A DNA stretch of 64,000 nucleotides from Chaenocephalus aceratus (taxonomy: Eukaryota > Chordata > Actinopteri > Perciformes > Channichthyidae). Positions 1-10,619 of the stretch are shown one piece after another. Position 1 is the stretch's first letter. Each line of letters opens with the position of its first letter. The position numbers were made by a program, and so were the translations under genes. The DNA is taken from the NCBI GenBank assembly GCA_023974075.1, contig JAMFTG010000154.1, forward strand, positions 1 through 64,000, read 5' to 3'. The notes beneath the pieces were generated by a model, which searched no databases, was not told where the DNA came from, and worked only from the letters and a program-made list of their open reading frames with translations.

Positions 1-51
1 CCTATAAGGGACATTTCGAGCATCATTGCGATTGTCAACATTTCTGAGTTT

Positions 52-405
52 AGGATGGCACTACACTACCCATAATCCCCAGCTATCGTTTAGGACTACA
101 GTCCCCGTAAGGTTACGCAGAGCGTCAAACAGCTGTGTGAAATGGAACGAAACCACGCCAGACTATCCAAAACTGGAATCGAACACCCCCCCAGAACTAC
201 ACATGCTGGCTATTGTGTTTCGCAAAATGTTCTATGGGACGTCTCTACTGAACGTTTTCGTTTTTTCCCACAATTAGAGGTTGCCAGTATTAAACACATT
301 GGTGTTATCAAATGTAACACATATAATTAATAAATGGGTGAAAATCGCTTGTGTCCATAATGCGCAGCATTAATATATAGCATTAATATATACCCACATG
401 ACAGC
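52..405 (-). repeat. Partial inverted copy of palindromic transposon family P
   Basis: Read on the minus strand this matches the right-hand part of the full copy at 34032-36696 (roughly its 36010-36480). Shared landmarks are the block ending in CTACACTACCC, the CCCAGAACTACACATGCTGG block, and the AT-rich stretch around TATATACCCACAT near 390-400. The terminal arms seen in the full copies are not present here, so this is a fragment, probably cut by later insertions or by the window edge. No coding potential. Confidence 0.75.
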
Positions 406-2050
406 TCATTGCTACTTTGTAATTCTACTCCACTACAATACAGAGGTTAACCTGGTATTTTTACTCCACTGCATTTATTTGAGTTACTGTATAAGACTGT
501 ATATTATGGCTATATAATTGGAGAAAGTTCTGACACATCCAGTCATTGATGTGTTCAATGCACTTACTCAGTGTTTGAATTGGAGCATAGTCTCCTGGTG
601 AAATGTTTACGTAAATGTGTGTGTCATCTCCATAGCTATGGTAACTTATTTTGTTGTTCTTCATTGCTCTTCTCTTGTAGCTGACGTTAGCTAACGAAAC
701 GAACTGCCGAGTAAAATTGGAAAACACTGGTAATTAATTATTCTATAATTTGTAAAACTACGGTGTTAAAAACGACACTTTCAAAAATACAGATTCTAAT
801 GGTCAGATATAGATATACAGATACTAAAGATAGGCAGGTACTTGCTTTCAAGCAGAACACAGGGGAAAACAAACTTAGCGGGAGTGTTTACGTGTGTAAG
901 CGTAATGACGTACAACGACCTCGACAATTTCTGTAGTCCTATTCAGCCACTCGGTAACAACCATCGTTTTTCAGACACGTAAACTCTTCAAAAATCACCA
1001 GTGGGGTCACTGCTGATGTATCTACTGTCGTAGAACAAAACGTGATTTATCTCTTAAATTTGTGTCAACCACAGACCTTATTTCGAGCTATTTTCCAAAA
1101 CCCTATGGAGAAAATGCATTGCTTTTTTGACGAAGGAACCGGAAGTGCTAAAAATGCTAACTTACTTCCGGGTTTTACGACGCGTCACTGCGGTTCTCTA
1201 TGCCTACGTCTGTTTCCGGTTATTTTTATTTTGAAATTCAGTTCCTGACGGACGCCAAAAAAGCCAGAGATTATGGAATTAAACCAATAAATAAAAGCAA
1301 GGATAATTGTGTGTTATTGGTGAGTAAATAACAGTGTGTTATTTTGAAAAGAATAACAAATTAGAAGGAAAAAAAGATTTAAAAAATACAGATTTCAGTA
1401 TCCTGAGGCTCTGAGCCCCATTTATTTTCCTCACAGACGGCAACAAAAGTCCGAAATTATACGATTTAAAATAAAACCAATAACTGTGGCTTGATATTGA
1501 GTAAGAACATGTTTTTATGAACCACACAGCTTCCGGTCTTCCACGACCCGACCGGAGAAAAAGACGTGCTGCAGCCTGCAGGCACGAAACACATTACCAG
1601 TAGAAATACATTGCTTTTAAAATCGTGCTGTGCAACACGAAAAAAAGGGGCAAATCGTGTTGGTGAACACGAATCAATAGATTAAAAATCGTGTTGGTGA
1701 ACACGAAATGCCGTGAGAATGGGTTGAAATAGGTGCTGCAGCACAGGCATATATAAACATGTCACAAATATGAAGCTGTAAATCAGCATACAAGTCCTTT
1801 TTAAGTCAGTCTTAGTAAGAGCGTGTTCTGAAAGTAATGGTTATTAAACATAACAGAGGTTTAAACTCAGATCGGATTACTTCCCGGTACATTCGTTAGT
1901 GACGACAATCTTCATGCAGCACTAACAAGACATTACTGTTTTACTACAATTGTTTTGTATACATTTTTTATTTTGAGGGACATGTTAAACATGTTATTTC
2001 ACAAACATTAAGTCCTCTAAATCTATCAACTAAATAAATTGTTTGACCAT
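406..2050. other. No gene seen; repeat-like AT-rich DNA
   Basis: No open frame here resembles a protein. The stretch 1080-1240 has the look of MITE interior sequence, with AACCGGAAGT near 1138 facing ACTTCCGGGTT near 1166 as a short inverted repeat. It also contains the AACACGAA repeats listed separately. Confidence 0.5.
1620..1710. repeat. Three short palindromic units with a TTCGTGTT/AACACGAA core
   Basis: Three units of the form CGTG(C/T)TG..AACACGAA occur in about 90 bp, two of them near-identical (CGTGTTGGTGAACACGAA). Each unit can form a small hairpin. Probably the sub-terminal part of a decayed element; no function is visible. Confidence 0.55.
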
Positions 2051-2237
2051 TGTAGTGCCGAGAGACGGGAGTCGGAGGCGGGGTATCAAAGTGACAAGCT
2101 ATACTTTTATTTAGCATCTGAACACACATGTAAACAACTTCATGCCCGGGAAGCGAAGTCCCAGCTCACTCAAATGTCCGTGCGGAACAATACCCCAACC
2201 CATAGATCCGTGGTTGAATAATGTCAATCACCACACA
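2051..2237 (-). mobile_element. 3' LTR of the minus-strand Gypsy element
   Basis: A 187-bp block begins TGTAGTG and ends CCACACA on the plus strand, i.e. TG..CA ends. Read on the minus strand it follows directly after a G-rich polypurine tract (reverse complement of AAGCCCCCCC near 2238-2246), which lies just downstream of the integrase C-terminus. That order (pol, polypurine tract, LTR) is what a Ty3/Gypsy element should show. The second LTR is not in the window, so identity between LTRs cannot be checked and the boundaries rest on TG..CA and context only. Confidence 0.55.
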
Positions 2238-2251
2238 AGCCCCCCCAGTAT

Positions 2252-3830
2252 TCACCCATAGTCAAAATCCTCGTGCCTGGAAGGAAGTACCACCCGAGGG
2301 CGAGGGCATCCCACAGGGGGCGGGCCATGGGAGGGCCATGGGAAGGCGGCCCCGACGTGGGGGCAGAGCCAACTCCAACGGCCTGGAAATGTCCACGTGA
2401 GCAGGCTTAATCCGATCAACGGACACAGTCTCAGGCCTGCCACCAACGTCCACCACCAGGCTCTTGTCCCCGTGACGTATGACCCTGAACGTACCGTCGT
2501 AAGGGGGGCACAGGGGACCGCTGTGGGCGTCGTGGCGAATAAAAAACGAAATCTGCCGACCGTAATCCGGGAGACACCCGGAAAGCTGGGTTGCTGTGCT
2601 GCGACGTGGGGACGGGCGTGAATGTCCCGGCGGTCTCCAGCAGGGAGGAGCGCTGCCCGGCTGCAAGACCAGGGCACTGGCGGTGGGAATGAATTCCCGG
2701 GGACCCGTAGCGTCTGGCCATAGACGAGCTCCGCCGACGAGGACTGCAGGTCTTCTTTGGGGGCACACCTGAGGCCGAGCATAACCCATGGGAGCTTATC
2801 CACCCAGTTGCCGTCTGTCAAGCCGGCACGCAGTGACGCCTTCATGGACCGATGAAACCGCTCACACAATCCGTTATCCTGGGGGTGATATGCGGTGGTG
2901 CGGTGCAGCTTGATCCCCAAACCCACAGCAACAGCGTTCCACAGCTCCGAGGTGAACTGAGAACCGCGGTCAGAGGAGAGGTCAGACGGGGGTCCCGAAG
3001 CGCGCCAGCCACATGCCGATGAAAGCGCGGGCGACGTCGGAAGCTGATGTCGAGGCGAGGGGAACGGCCTCGGGCCAGTGGGTCGTCCTGTCCACCATCG
3101 TAAACAGGTAGGTGAAACCGTGAGAGGGGGAAAGCGGACCTACGAGGTCGATATTGACATGGTCAAAACCTCCTCTCAGGAACCGCAAAAAGTTCAAAAG
3201 GGGCCCTAGTATGGTGGTGGACTTTGGCCCGTTGACAGGCCACGCACGAGTCGACCCAGGACCTCACTACCTTCTTAAGCCCCTGCCACACCAACTTCTG
3301 CGACAACAACTTCACAGATGGCTTCCTACCGGGGTGGGAAAGATTGTGAACCGCCTCAAAAACGGGTCGACGCCAGTCCGCAGGGACCAGCGGTCGAGGC
3401 TGGCCCGTGGAGACGTCACACCACAGCTTTGCGCCAGAGTCACCGACCGTGACTTCCTCCAGGCGTAATCCCGTGACCGAGGCCTTGAGGGTCTGGACCC
3501 CGTGGTCAGAGGCCTGGTCAGCGCCCATGCGGAGGTAATCGAGGCCCAGCTGCACAGCTCGATGACCGCTCTGGAGAGGCAGTCCGCGACCACGTTAGCG
3601 ATGTGTCGTATGTCCGTGGTGTACTCAGAGATGTACGAAAGCTGGCGTTGCTGTCGGGCGGACCACGGCTCGGCCACCTTGGACATGCAGAAGGTCAGTG
3701 GCTTGTGATCCACGAACACCGCAAACTCCCGGCCTTCCAGCAGGAAACGGAAGTGGCGAACCGCCAAATAGAGACCAAGGAGTTCTCTGTCGAAAGCGCT
3801 GTACTTGCCAATCCGACGAGGATCAGGCAC
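2252..3830 (-). pseudogene. Gypsy pol remnant: RNase H and integrase, frameshifted
   Basis: Minus-strand remnant of Ty3/Gypsy polyprotein. From 3830 downward the frames encode the RNase H domain (KYSAFDRELL, VFVDHKPLTF, ADCLSR), the integrase zinc finger (HNLSHPGRKPS.., DSCVACQRAK) and the catalytic core, with the first Asp in NIDLVGPLSP and the Glu in DNGLCERFH. It ends with the integrase C-terminal motif YDGTFRVIRHG..VSVDRIKPAH near 2400-2500. The reading frame changes at about 3560, 3170, 2985 and again between 2790 and 2620, so at least four frameshifts break it. Reverse transcriptase, protease and gag are missing: homology stops abruptly near 3825, where unrelated repeat DNA begins. Not functional. 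Confidence 0.9.
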
Positions 3831-4372
3831 AGAAATCCAAAGTCCAAAGGTCAGGCAGAGGCGGCTTAAAAGACTTCAGAGGGCCAGGTTTAGTGATGGC
3901 AGTTTGACACTGAAGCTTCGAACGGAGCTTCAACCCTGGACTATTCCATAGAAGCAGTGCTTCGAAGCTTGCTTCAAATCACGTGACATAATGACGTCCG
4001 AAGCAGCAACTGCTTCAAATCACGTGACATGTGACGTCCGAACCAGCAACTGCTTCATTTCCTGAATGAATCACTTGACTGGTTCACGGTCCATTCACGC
4101 GATTCAATGCACTGCCTCGTCTCTATTCTGACAGGTGACAGGTTGAAACAGTTTCAAATTTGAGCGCTTCAACACTTTATAACCGTTCTAAACAATGCGC
4201 AATGTGTGGGTTGTTGTCGTAGTTGTTGCTGTATTGCATTTGAATTGGATCATTATAGAGCAAGCCAGGAAGAAAAATAGGTCGTTCTGGGGGGCGGGAA
4301 AACACTTCGAAATGTGGAGAAGTTGTGAACAAAAAGACAATGAGAAATATAAAACACTTCGATTGTCTAAGG

Positions 4373-4450
4373 AATAGATAGCCCAGTGGATAGAGCCGGC
4401 GGCCAGGATGCGGCGATGTCCTCCGCGCAGCTGGTTCAATGCACGGAATA
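4373..4450 (+). other. tRNA-like segment inside the outer hAT
   Basis: The stretch has an A-box-like start (TAGCCCAGTGGATAGAG) and a B-box-like GGTTCAATGC about 50 bp later, the spacing expected of a tRNA or tRNA-derived sequence, but I could not fold a clean cloverleaf with a 7-bp acceptor stem. More likely a tRNA-derived piece of the transposon than a host tRNA gene. Confidence 0.4.
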
Positions 4451-4695
4451 GTTAAACTTTTAATCATTGCTTTTCAACTTTAATACTTTAATGACTGATA
4501 AAAGGCCCTCTCTGCCCAAAAAATTTCTAGCACTCTCTAGTCTCTTCTCAATAACCCAATACACACAATTATCAATCTTTAATTTCAAATAACATGATAT
4601 TCAATCTTAGTGTGTGTGTGTGCATCGAATAGTTTTAAAGGCAAAGATACGTTAAACCCACTGCAGCCTTGCACTTCGCCAGGAGAGGTCGAGAG

Positions 4696-5642
4696 TAGTG
4701 ATGTTATGTATTGTGCCGAGGCTTCGGAGCGTGTGTCGAGTAATCCCCGAAGCTTTTTTGTGAAGCATGTATCGAGGCTTGTATCGTTTTTGGGCCAGTG
4801 ACGTCATCGATGACAAACGAAGCCTCGCTGCCTGTCGATACCACGTGACTGCTTCACGAAGCGATTCAGATCGGTTGAACCGTTGAACCCATGGATGGTT
4901 GAACCACAGTGCTGATATTACCCATGCCATGGATGTATTTATAAGAACCATATTACCCCTCCTGTACCCGGGCCCGGTGACACGATGGAATTAAGAGAGC
5001 TCAGACCCTCATTTATATAGAGGTCGGAACATGTCATAAGTATAAAATAGATACAAGCATAAATAAATGTAGGAATAAAAACATGAATAAATATGTTGCA
5101 GTGTTTTCAGTGAGATTCAGCGTGTGTGCTGTGGCTCAGCTGGAAAGCAGTTGACTCATGACCGCAGGGTCCCTGGTTAAACGACTGAACAATACGTCTT
5201 TTTTGTTGTTTATAAAAGCTACAGCTAAAAATGATAATGTAGTTAATGTATTCTTTGACATGGTTTAGCCTTTCTCAGGCTACAACATGGTTACGTTTAA
5301 GAATATTATTAAGGAATACAAATCCCTCTTTGCAATGTTTACCAGCCTCCTTAGGCTTTTCAATCACAATCATTCAACTGGAATAAAAACAATATTGTTA
5401 ACATGAAAATATGATTTTATGTTCGTTGTTTAGAGTTATTCTAAGGCTTTACTCATTGGGAACTTGGTATGAGATAGAGCACACTGTTGAGATGTCTAAT
5501 CTGCCTGTTGTACACACTTTGACCAACAGGGGGGTTTGTGTTCAAATGAAGCCCATGATGAAGCCTCATGAGATGAACCCTTTTGCGAACCAATTGGCTG
5601 GAAAGCTTCAAAGCTTCATAAGGCTTCATCTCGCCATCACTA
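4696..5642. mobile_element. Nested hAT element with 8-bp TSD GTCGAGAG
   Basis: Left TAGTGATG (4696) and right CATCACTA (ending 5642) are inverted termini. The perfect 8-bp duplication GTCGAGAG flanks them (4688-4695 and 5643-5650). The element is 947 bp, has no transposase, and lies within the larger hAT 3891-5720, so it inserted later. It resembles its host in termini, AAGCTTCG-rich ends and a central tRNA-like segment, which suggests the same or a sister family. Confidence 0.85.
5125..5216 (+). other. tRNA-like segment inside the nested hAT, followed by a T-run
   Basis: TGGCTCAGCTGG fits an A box and GGTTAAACGAC sits where a B box would be, though it deviates from the GGTTCRANNCC consensus. 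A TTTTTT run follows within 25 bp and could terminate RNA polymerase III. No clean cloverleaf was found. Confidence 0.35.
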
Positions 5643-5728
5643 GTCGAGAGCTTCGAGAAATTAACCTATTTAGTGGTTCGATGCTTCATTCAAACCCTTC
5701 ATTTTGCCATCACTACTGTAGCCAGGTT

Positions 5729-8700
5729 TCACAGATTAAATAAAATAGAAAGCACAGACAAGAAGCACAAGGCACTTTTGACAAACAGGAAATAAGTAAA
5801 AGAGGCAGGGTATAAGTACTGCAAGGCTGATGAGGAAATGAAGTGCAGGTGTGGCGATGGGCTGGGCAGCTGAGGTCATTTCAGGGCAGGATAGAAGGAG
5901 AAAGGTCTGAGGACACCTGGTGGCCAGGTTAAGAATTATGCGTAAAGGGCCTGGGAAGTGAACATGTGGGAGAGAGAGAAAGGGGCAAAAATGACTTTAC
6001 CACAAACAAATATAATCACCATGGTCTTGTAGGAGGATATGTTACTTGAACATGACATTTTTTTGTTTTGGGAATGTATGGACAGAGCTGATGCTGTCTC
6101 CTCAAAAAGCAAAATAAGCAACCGGTTGCAGCTCTTTCATAACTGTACTACATACATTTCATGTCCAAATAAAAAAGGGTAGAAGGGATTAAACATGAAG
6201 TTATTTCTGGAAATCCCACTTCATAACTAACCCGTGTACTGTTTAATGTGAAAAGCAACTAACAACACAGTGTGCATTGCATCTTAATAATTTGTCAAGA
6301 GGATTTTCATCTTGCTTCCTCATGTAATTCATCCCAAACACAAACAGATCACATGATTTCCAAAGAGAGAAATTGAGAGACAGATTTGGCAGACTAAAGC
6401 ATGACCCCTGAACCTAGAATGCAGTTCATCCTAGTTCAACAAATTGAATTTGAAAGGAGGATGACAGAATAAACACAGATGTTTGCTCAGTGGTTTCAAA
6501 ATATGAGCTGATGTTCTGAAATACTTCTAGGCCTGGTGGGTACAAAAATAGCGGCATGTGTGTTTGCTTTGACCCCTGCCGTGCCTAAAGTGCAAGGCTG
6601 CCCATCCCACACCCTCTAAATATCAGTCCTGGCCACACAGTGTGGCTCCCTCCTTCATGTTTGCTGCAATATTGCTTTTACGTATTGTAGCATTGGATAT
6701 TGAGTCATAACTCCACACCCTAGATTTTTGGTTTCAGTTTAGCACATAAATGACCTGCTTTGGTGCAATAAAAATTGTTTAAATGCATTTTTAAAACAGT
6801 TAAATCTCTAATGTGTTTTAGCCAGAAGAATCTAATTATTTATTTATCTGTATTGACAATACCAAATGATTTATTTGCATCTCAGTTGAATCTTATGAAT
6901 GCAAATCATATGTCCAAATCTGGCATTGATGACTTATTTGCAGCCTTCTTTTTTTAGCAGGATAAGATAATTACAATCACAATCACAATCTCTATTTGTT
7001 TCTTATTGTTGTGAAAATATACACTAGTTCCTTTTCTGTAAATTGTTGTCTTTATGCGAAAACTTCAAACTTTATGTGATCATGGGCACAGACACAACAA
7101 CTGTCTACAGTCTGTTATATGTGTGATTGTAATGCAAAGGACACAGTGGGTTAAGCTCCTGGACAGTTTCCTTTTATTTCTGCTTGCTGTATGAACCCAA
7201 AGTTAAGCTCTCTCAGATCAATGCGTCAACAGGGATTCAGTGAGTAATCGCTGTGGGTGGACGCGTACTGCCAAGGCTGAGACTTGCGTCTGTTCAAGCA
7301 CTTTTCCACCCAGAAGTGGAAACTTTCTCTCTTATCCAGTCCCTTATCATACAGAGTTAGCTGTGGTACTATCAGTGTTTTCCATCAGTGAGAGGTCTCA
7401 AGGCCAGGTATTGTTATGTGTTGGGCGCTCAACAGAAGGCAGTGGCTGTGTTGAAGTAAGTCTCCAACAGGTGTGTATCACTGGGACATCCCCAATGTTA
7501 TGTCCTTGAAAAACTCCATCTACCATTCTTTCCATGTTATCACCTTGTGTGCAAAATGTGCTCCTGCAGACTCTGTCCTGAACATCCACTAATCTGTTAT
7601 GAGTACATTGCCAGATGTTTATACTTCAGACAGATGTTATACACTGAGATAGAATCACACATGAAGGTAACAAACTGAACAAAATGTTTATGGGTAAAAT
7701 ACCAATTCAAGGCTGAGTTTAAAGATGGGTGTGGTCGGGCAATTGGCATTGTGGCCCGAATTTCAGACAAATCAAAACATTTAAAAGATCTAAAATAATC
7801 TAAAACTTGCTGGAGTGAAATCAAACAAAAGCAGAAGGGTGAAATAAAATGGGTCAGCACTGGAAAAGGCTGACCTTCAAAAGTACAAGGAAGGCAGGAA
7901 GAAAAAAAAAACAACAACACCTTCTTCACCATGTTGGTATCATCCTTCTGCTTTTCCTGAGTATCTATTTTATTCCAGCACTGAGTCTACCTCACTGAAA
8001 GGCACTGAGGGGAAACAGCAATTAGCGATTCCTCTCAGTGTTGTCAACCTGGTGCGACTGTAAAAACATCCTCTGTCGTCCGCCTCGCAGAATATGAGGA
8101 AAGGGGCAGAGGAGATGAGGAGCCGAAGGGTTAATGAAGGTTGATGAGATCTGTCATGCCTCGGCAAAAAGAACAGATTAATGTTTAATGAAACAAGGTC
8201 CTTTGACTCAGTCACATCGCCTCTGACAGTTACAGACTACGATAATTTATCGGGCCATTGCTAGTTCATAAAGCTTTATGAGCCACCTGTTTATTCATTG
8301 ACCACAATTTTGGACTAATGTGAGTGTGGATTGTTATTCTGTCCCCAGGAACTTTATTAGACAAAAAAGTGTATTAGCAAAAGTTCTCTGTATGTATGCG
8401 CTCCAGAGTGCCTGCTCGTATTTTACCAGAGTGTTGGTGTCTGGTTTTGCTCAAAGCTAGATTAAGCACTGATTTCCCTTTGGTAAAAACGGTCTGACTC
8501 TTTGATTACCATGTAGAATTCAGCTCTGTTGTTTGCCATTTACCAGCCTCCCACTGGCTAACAGAGAAGATCCTGAGCAGATGCGGCAGCCATATTGCTC
8601 GTTGTCTCCCTCTTCCTTTCCCTCATCCTTCAGACCATATCAGTCATCCTCAGGGAATGAGGTGCAGGTGACATCAGTAATTACCTTTGACTATTTTTGA

Positions 8701-8736
8701 TTAGATGAATTCCCTACTAAAATTAGGATTCCATCC
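5729..8736. other. No gene seen; non-repetitive non-coding DNA
   Basis: About 3 kb without a credible open frame or terminal inverted repeats. The first 150 bp or so may belong to the element interrupted by the outer hAT. The stretch 7975-8290 looks less AT-drifted than its surroundings and contains homeodomain-like AATTTATC and TTAATGAA motifs; it is a candidate conserved non-coding block only. Confidence 0.4.
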
Positions 8737-8764
8737 TGTGGTGTGTGTGTGTGTGTGTGTGTGG

Positions 8765-8802
<38 letters not shown>

Positions 8803-8818
8803 TGTGTGGTGTGTGTGG
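8737..8818. repeat. (GT)n microsatellite
   Basis: Near-pure GT dinucleotides with a few GGT interruptions. The short Cys/Val open frame over it is an artefact of the repeat. Confidence 0.97.
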
Positions 8819-9007
8819 ACTAGCATTGCTATACCTGTGGAGACCTAAATCTGTTTACATAGTCACGTGTGGGGACTCGCCTCCCTTATGGGGACAATTG
8901 GAGGTCCCCATGAGGGGGGGATCATTAATTTTAGGGTGAAGACTTGGTTAGGTTTAGGATTTAGGGTTAGGGTAAGGTTAAGGTCAAGGGTAAGGGTTAG
9001 GGTTAGG
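8819..9007 (+). repeat. Dispersed fish repeat with telomere-like GGTTAGGG units, left part
   Basis: Degenerate GGTTAGGG/GGTTAAGG units follow a GTGGGGACTC..GGTCCCCATGA segment. The repeat resumes at 10369 after an inserted hAT, so the two parts form one split unit. Interstitial, degenerate and flanked by microsatellites, hence not a telomere. Confidence 0.7.
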
Positions 9008-10368
9008 CAGTGGCGGCCGGCCCATAGGGGCGCTAGGGGCGCCGCCCCACCTCTTGCCAGATACAAAATAAAAATAAAAAAAAAAAAAAATATATTTAAA
9101 AAAAATATATTTAAAAAAATATATATTTTATATTTTAATTCTTAATGAACAAGGTAAATATCATACAATTAGTATCACAAAAATGTATAATCTACAATAC
9201 AATCTCGTTTAAAATTGTGTTACGATGTCTAAAGTCACTGATAAGTCACCTGTTTCCTGCCTGGCCTTACCCATGGCATTAGTTTATCATTACGGGGCAG
9301 AGCCCCCGAGTGAAACAGCAGCAACCAGCAGGTTGCAAAAGTCTCAATAGTAAACTGTGCCGCCGAAACATAATTTCAGCCAATCAGCGCCGTCAAATAT
9401 TTTGGTCACGTGGGCGCTCACGTTGGCGCCCATGTTGCTTACGTGCGTTGACGTGATTTGTTTTTTAGACTCGTGAGTAACCAAGGTGACGCAGTATTTG
9501 GATGAGAATGGTGGCAGGTGGAGTCGCCGAACAGAACCTCGGTCCGCCCAAGAGCTACTCTCCAATCCTTTCGAAAAGGAGAAGTTTGGGAGATAATTGA
9601 TACTTAAAGACCTTGGACCGGCACCAACCCGATCTTGTATACTATCACAGCAGGCTCGTGAAAAAGACAAAAACGTATCAACAAGGCTCTCACATGGCTA
9701 GCTGGATGCAAACAGGTAAATGCTATCTTTTGTTCACATGCTTTGCTCTTCAAACAGCCGGGGACAGATACGATCTGTTAGAACTAGACAAAGTTAAACA
9801 AGTACAAACCACAGACTGTCTGTGTCATGGAGAATACAGTCGCTGTTTTATTTATGCTCTGTAGGCGTTGTTGTGAATGTGTACTGTCGGAGCATATATA
9901 GCGTTAGCTTAGCCAAGCTCCATTCAGGGAACAAGCATTCTAAAAGGTTTTTCGCCTGCCGTCTGTCTGCAGCACTCTGTCAAAGCATTAATCATGGTTT
10001 TTACTAACCGGCTATCAGTATGTTGTTACGTCGGCATCATTTAGAAACGGTGTATTACAATTTAATCACGGTTAAATATGTTCATGTTGTTGTTGTTGTA
10101 GCTGTAGCTCCCGAGCAGTGCGTCTTGTTTGAATGATACGAGTAAACACACGCTGACAGCTGCGGTGAAAACTCGAGCGACTAGAGCGATGCGATAGGAG
10201 CGTTTAGAGCGAAGCGAATATCGCATCGCGTCCGGTCTGAACGCAGCATTAAGCGAGCTCCGCTGCAACTGGAACCGCGCCATTACATCACCAGAAGGTC
10301 CTAATTTAATTTTTTTTACTCACTCTATCAATAGCCCCACCAAAAATATTTTCCACCAGCCGCCACTG
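9008..10368 (+). mobile_element. hAT element inserted in the telomere-like repeat
   Basis: Left end CAGTGGCGGCCGG, right end CCAGCCGCCACTG; CAGTGGCGG is a common fish hAT terminus. Flanks are GGGTTAGG (9000-9007) and GGGTTAGC (10369-10376), an 8-bp duplication matching at seven positions. It is 1,361 bp long, with an A/T-rich tract near 9061-9140 and remnants of a transposase exon at 9534-9715. Confidence 0.85.
9534..9715 (+). pseudogene. hAT transposase N-terminal exon remnant
   Basis: One frame reads AQELLSNPFEKEKFGR, then LKDLGPAPTRSC and SQQAREKDKNVSTRLSHG. The SNPF..R..I..LG..P motif opens the TTF-type zinc-finger region of ZMYM1-like hAT transposases. In-frame stops occur after FGR and after SHG. 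The segment ends at CAG|GTAAAT, a plausible splice donor. The catalytic core is absent, so the element is non-autonomous. Confidence 0.6.
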
Positions 10369-10460
10369 GGGTTAGCATGTGTTGGTTATGGTTAAGGTTA
10401 GGATAAGTCTCTAGGAAATGCATGTAAGTCAATGTAAGTCCCTGAAGTGATGTGTACATG
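10369..10460 (+). repeat. Dispersed telomere-like fish repeat, right part
   Basis: Continuation of the repeat at 8819-9007 after the hAT insertion: GTTAGCATGTG..GGTTAAGGTTAGG units leading into the next GT microsatellite. Confidence 0.65.
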
Positions 10461-10463
<3 letters not shown>

Positions 10464-10498
<35 letters not shown>

Positions 10499-10500
10499 TG

Positions 10501-10541
<41 letters not shown>

Positions 10542-10610
10542 TGTGTGTTGTGGTGTGTGTGTGTGCGTGTGCGTGTTGCGTGTGCGTGTGCGTGTGCGTG
10601 TGTGTATCTG
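10464..10610. repeat. (GT)n microsatellite with GCGT variants
   Basis: Long GT tract ending in GTGCGT units. Open frames on both strands here are repeat artefacts. Confidence 0.97.
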
Positions 10611-10619
10611 CACAGAAAC

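Larger units (their letters stand above)
3891..5720. mobile_element. Non-autonomous hAT element with 8-bp TSD GCCAGGTT
   Basis: The left end TAGTGATGGC (3891) faces GCCATCACTA near the right end (5706-5715), and the target duplication GCCAGGTT occurs at 3883-3890 and 5721-5728. An 8-bp duplication and a TAGTGATGG-type terminus are hAT hallmarks. The right end carries five extra bases (CTGTA) before the duplication, so the left end may be trimmed. No transposase frame is present. A second hAT (4696-5642) sits inside. The interior is rich in GAAGCTTC-type motifs and contains a tRNA-like segment. Confidence 0.8.

Noticed and set aside
4373..4450. Functional tRNA gene
   Set aside because: A- and B-box motifs are present, but no convincing acceptor and anticodon stems could be paired; it sits inside a transposon.
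7240..7509. 89-codon plus-strand frame with several Cys
   Set aside because: No domain, start context or splice support; likely chance.
8930..9008. Telomere (TTAGGG array)
   Set aside because: Units are degenerate, short and interstitial, and part of a dispersed fish repeat flanked by microsatellites.
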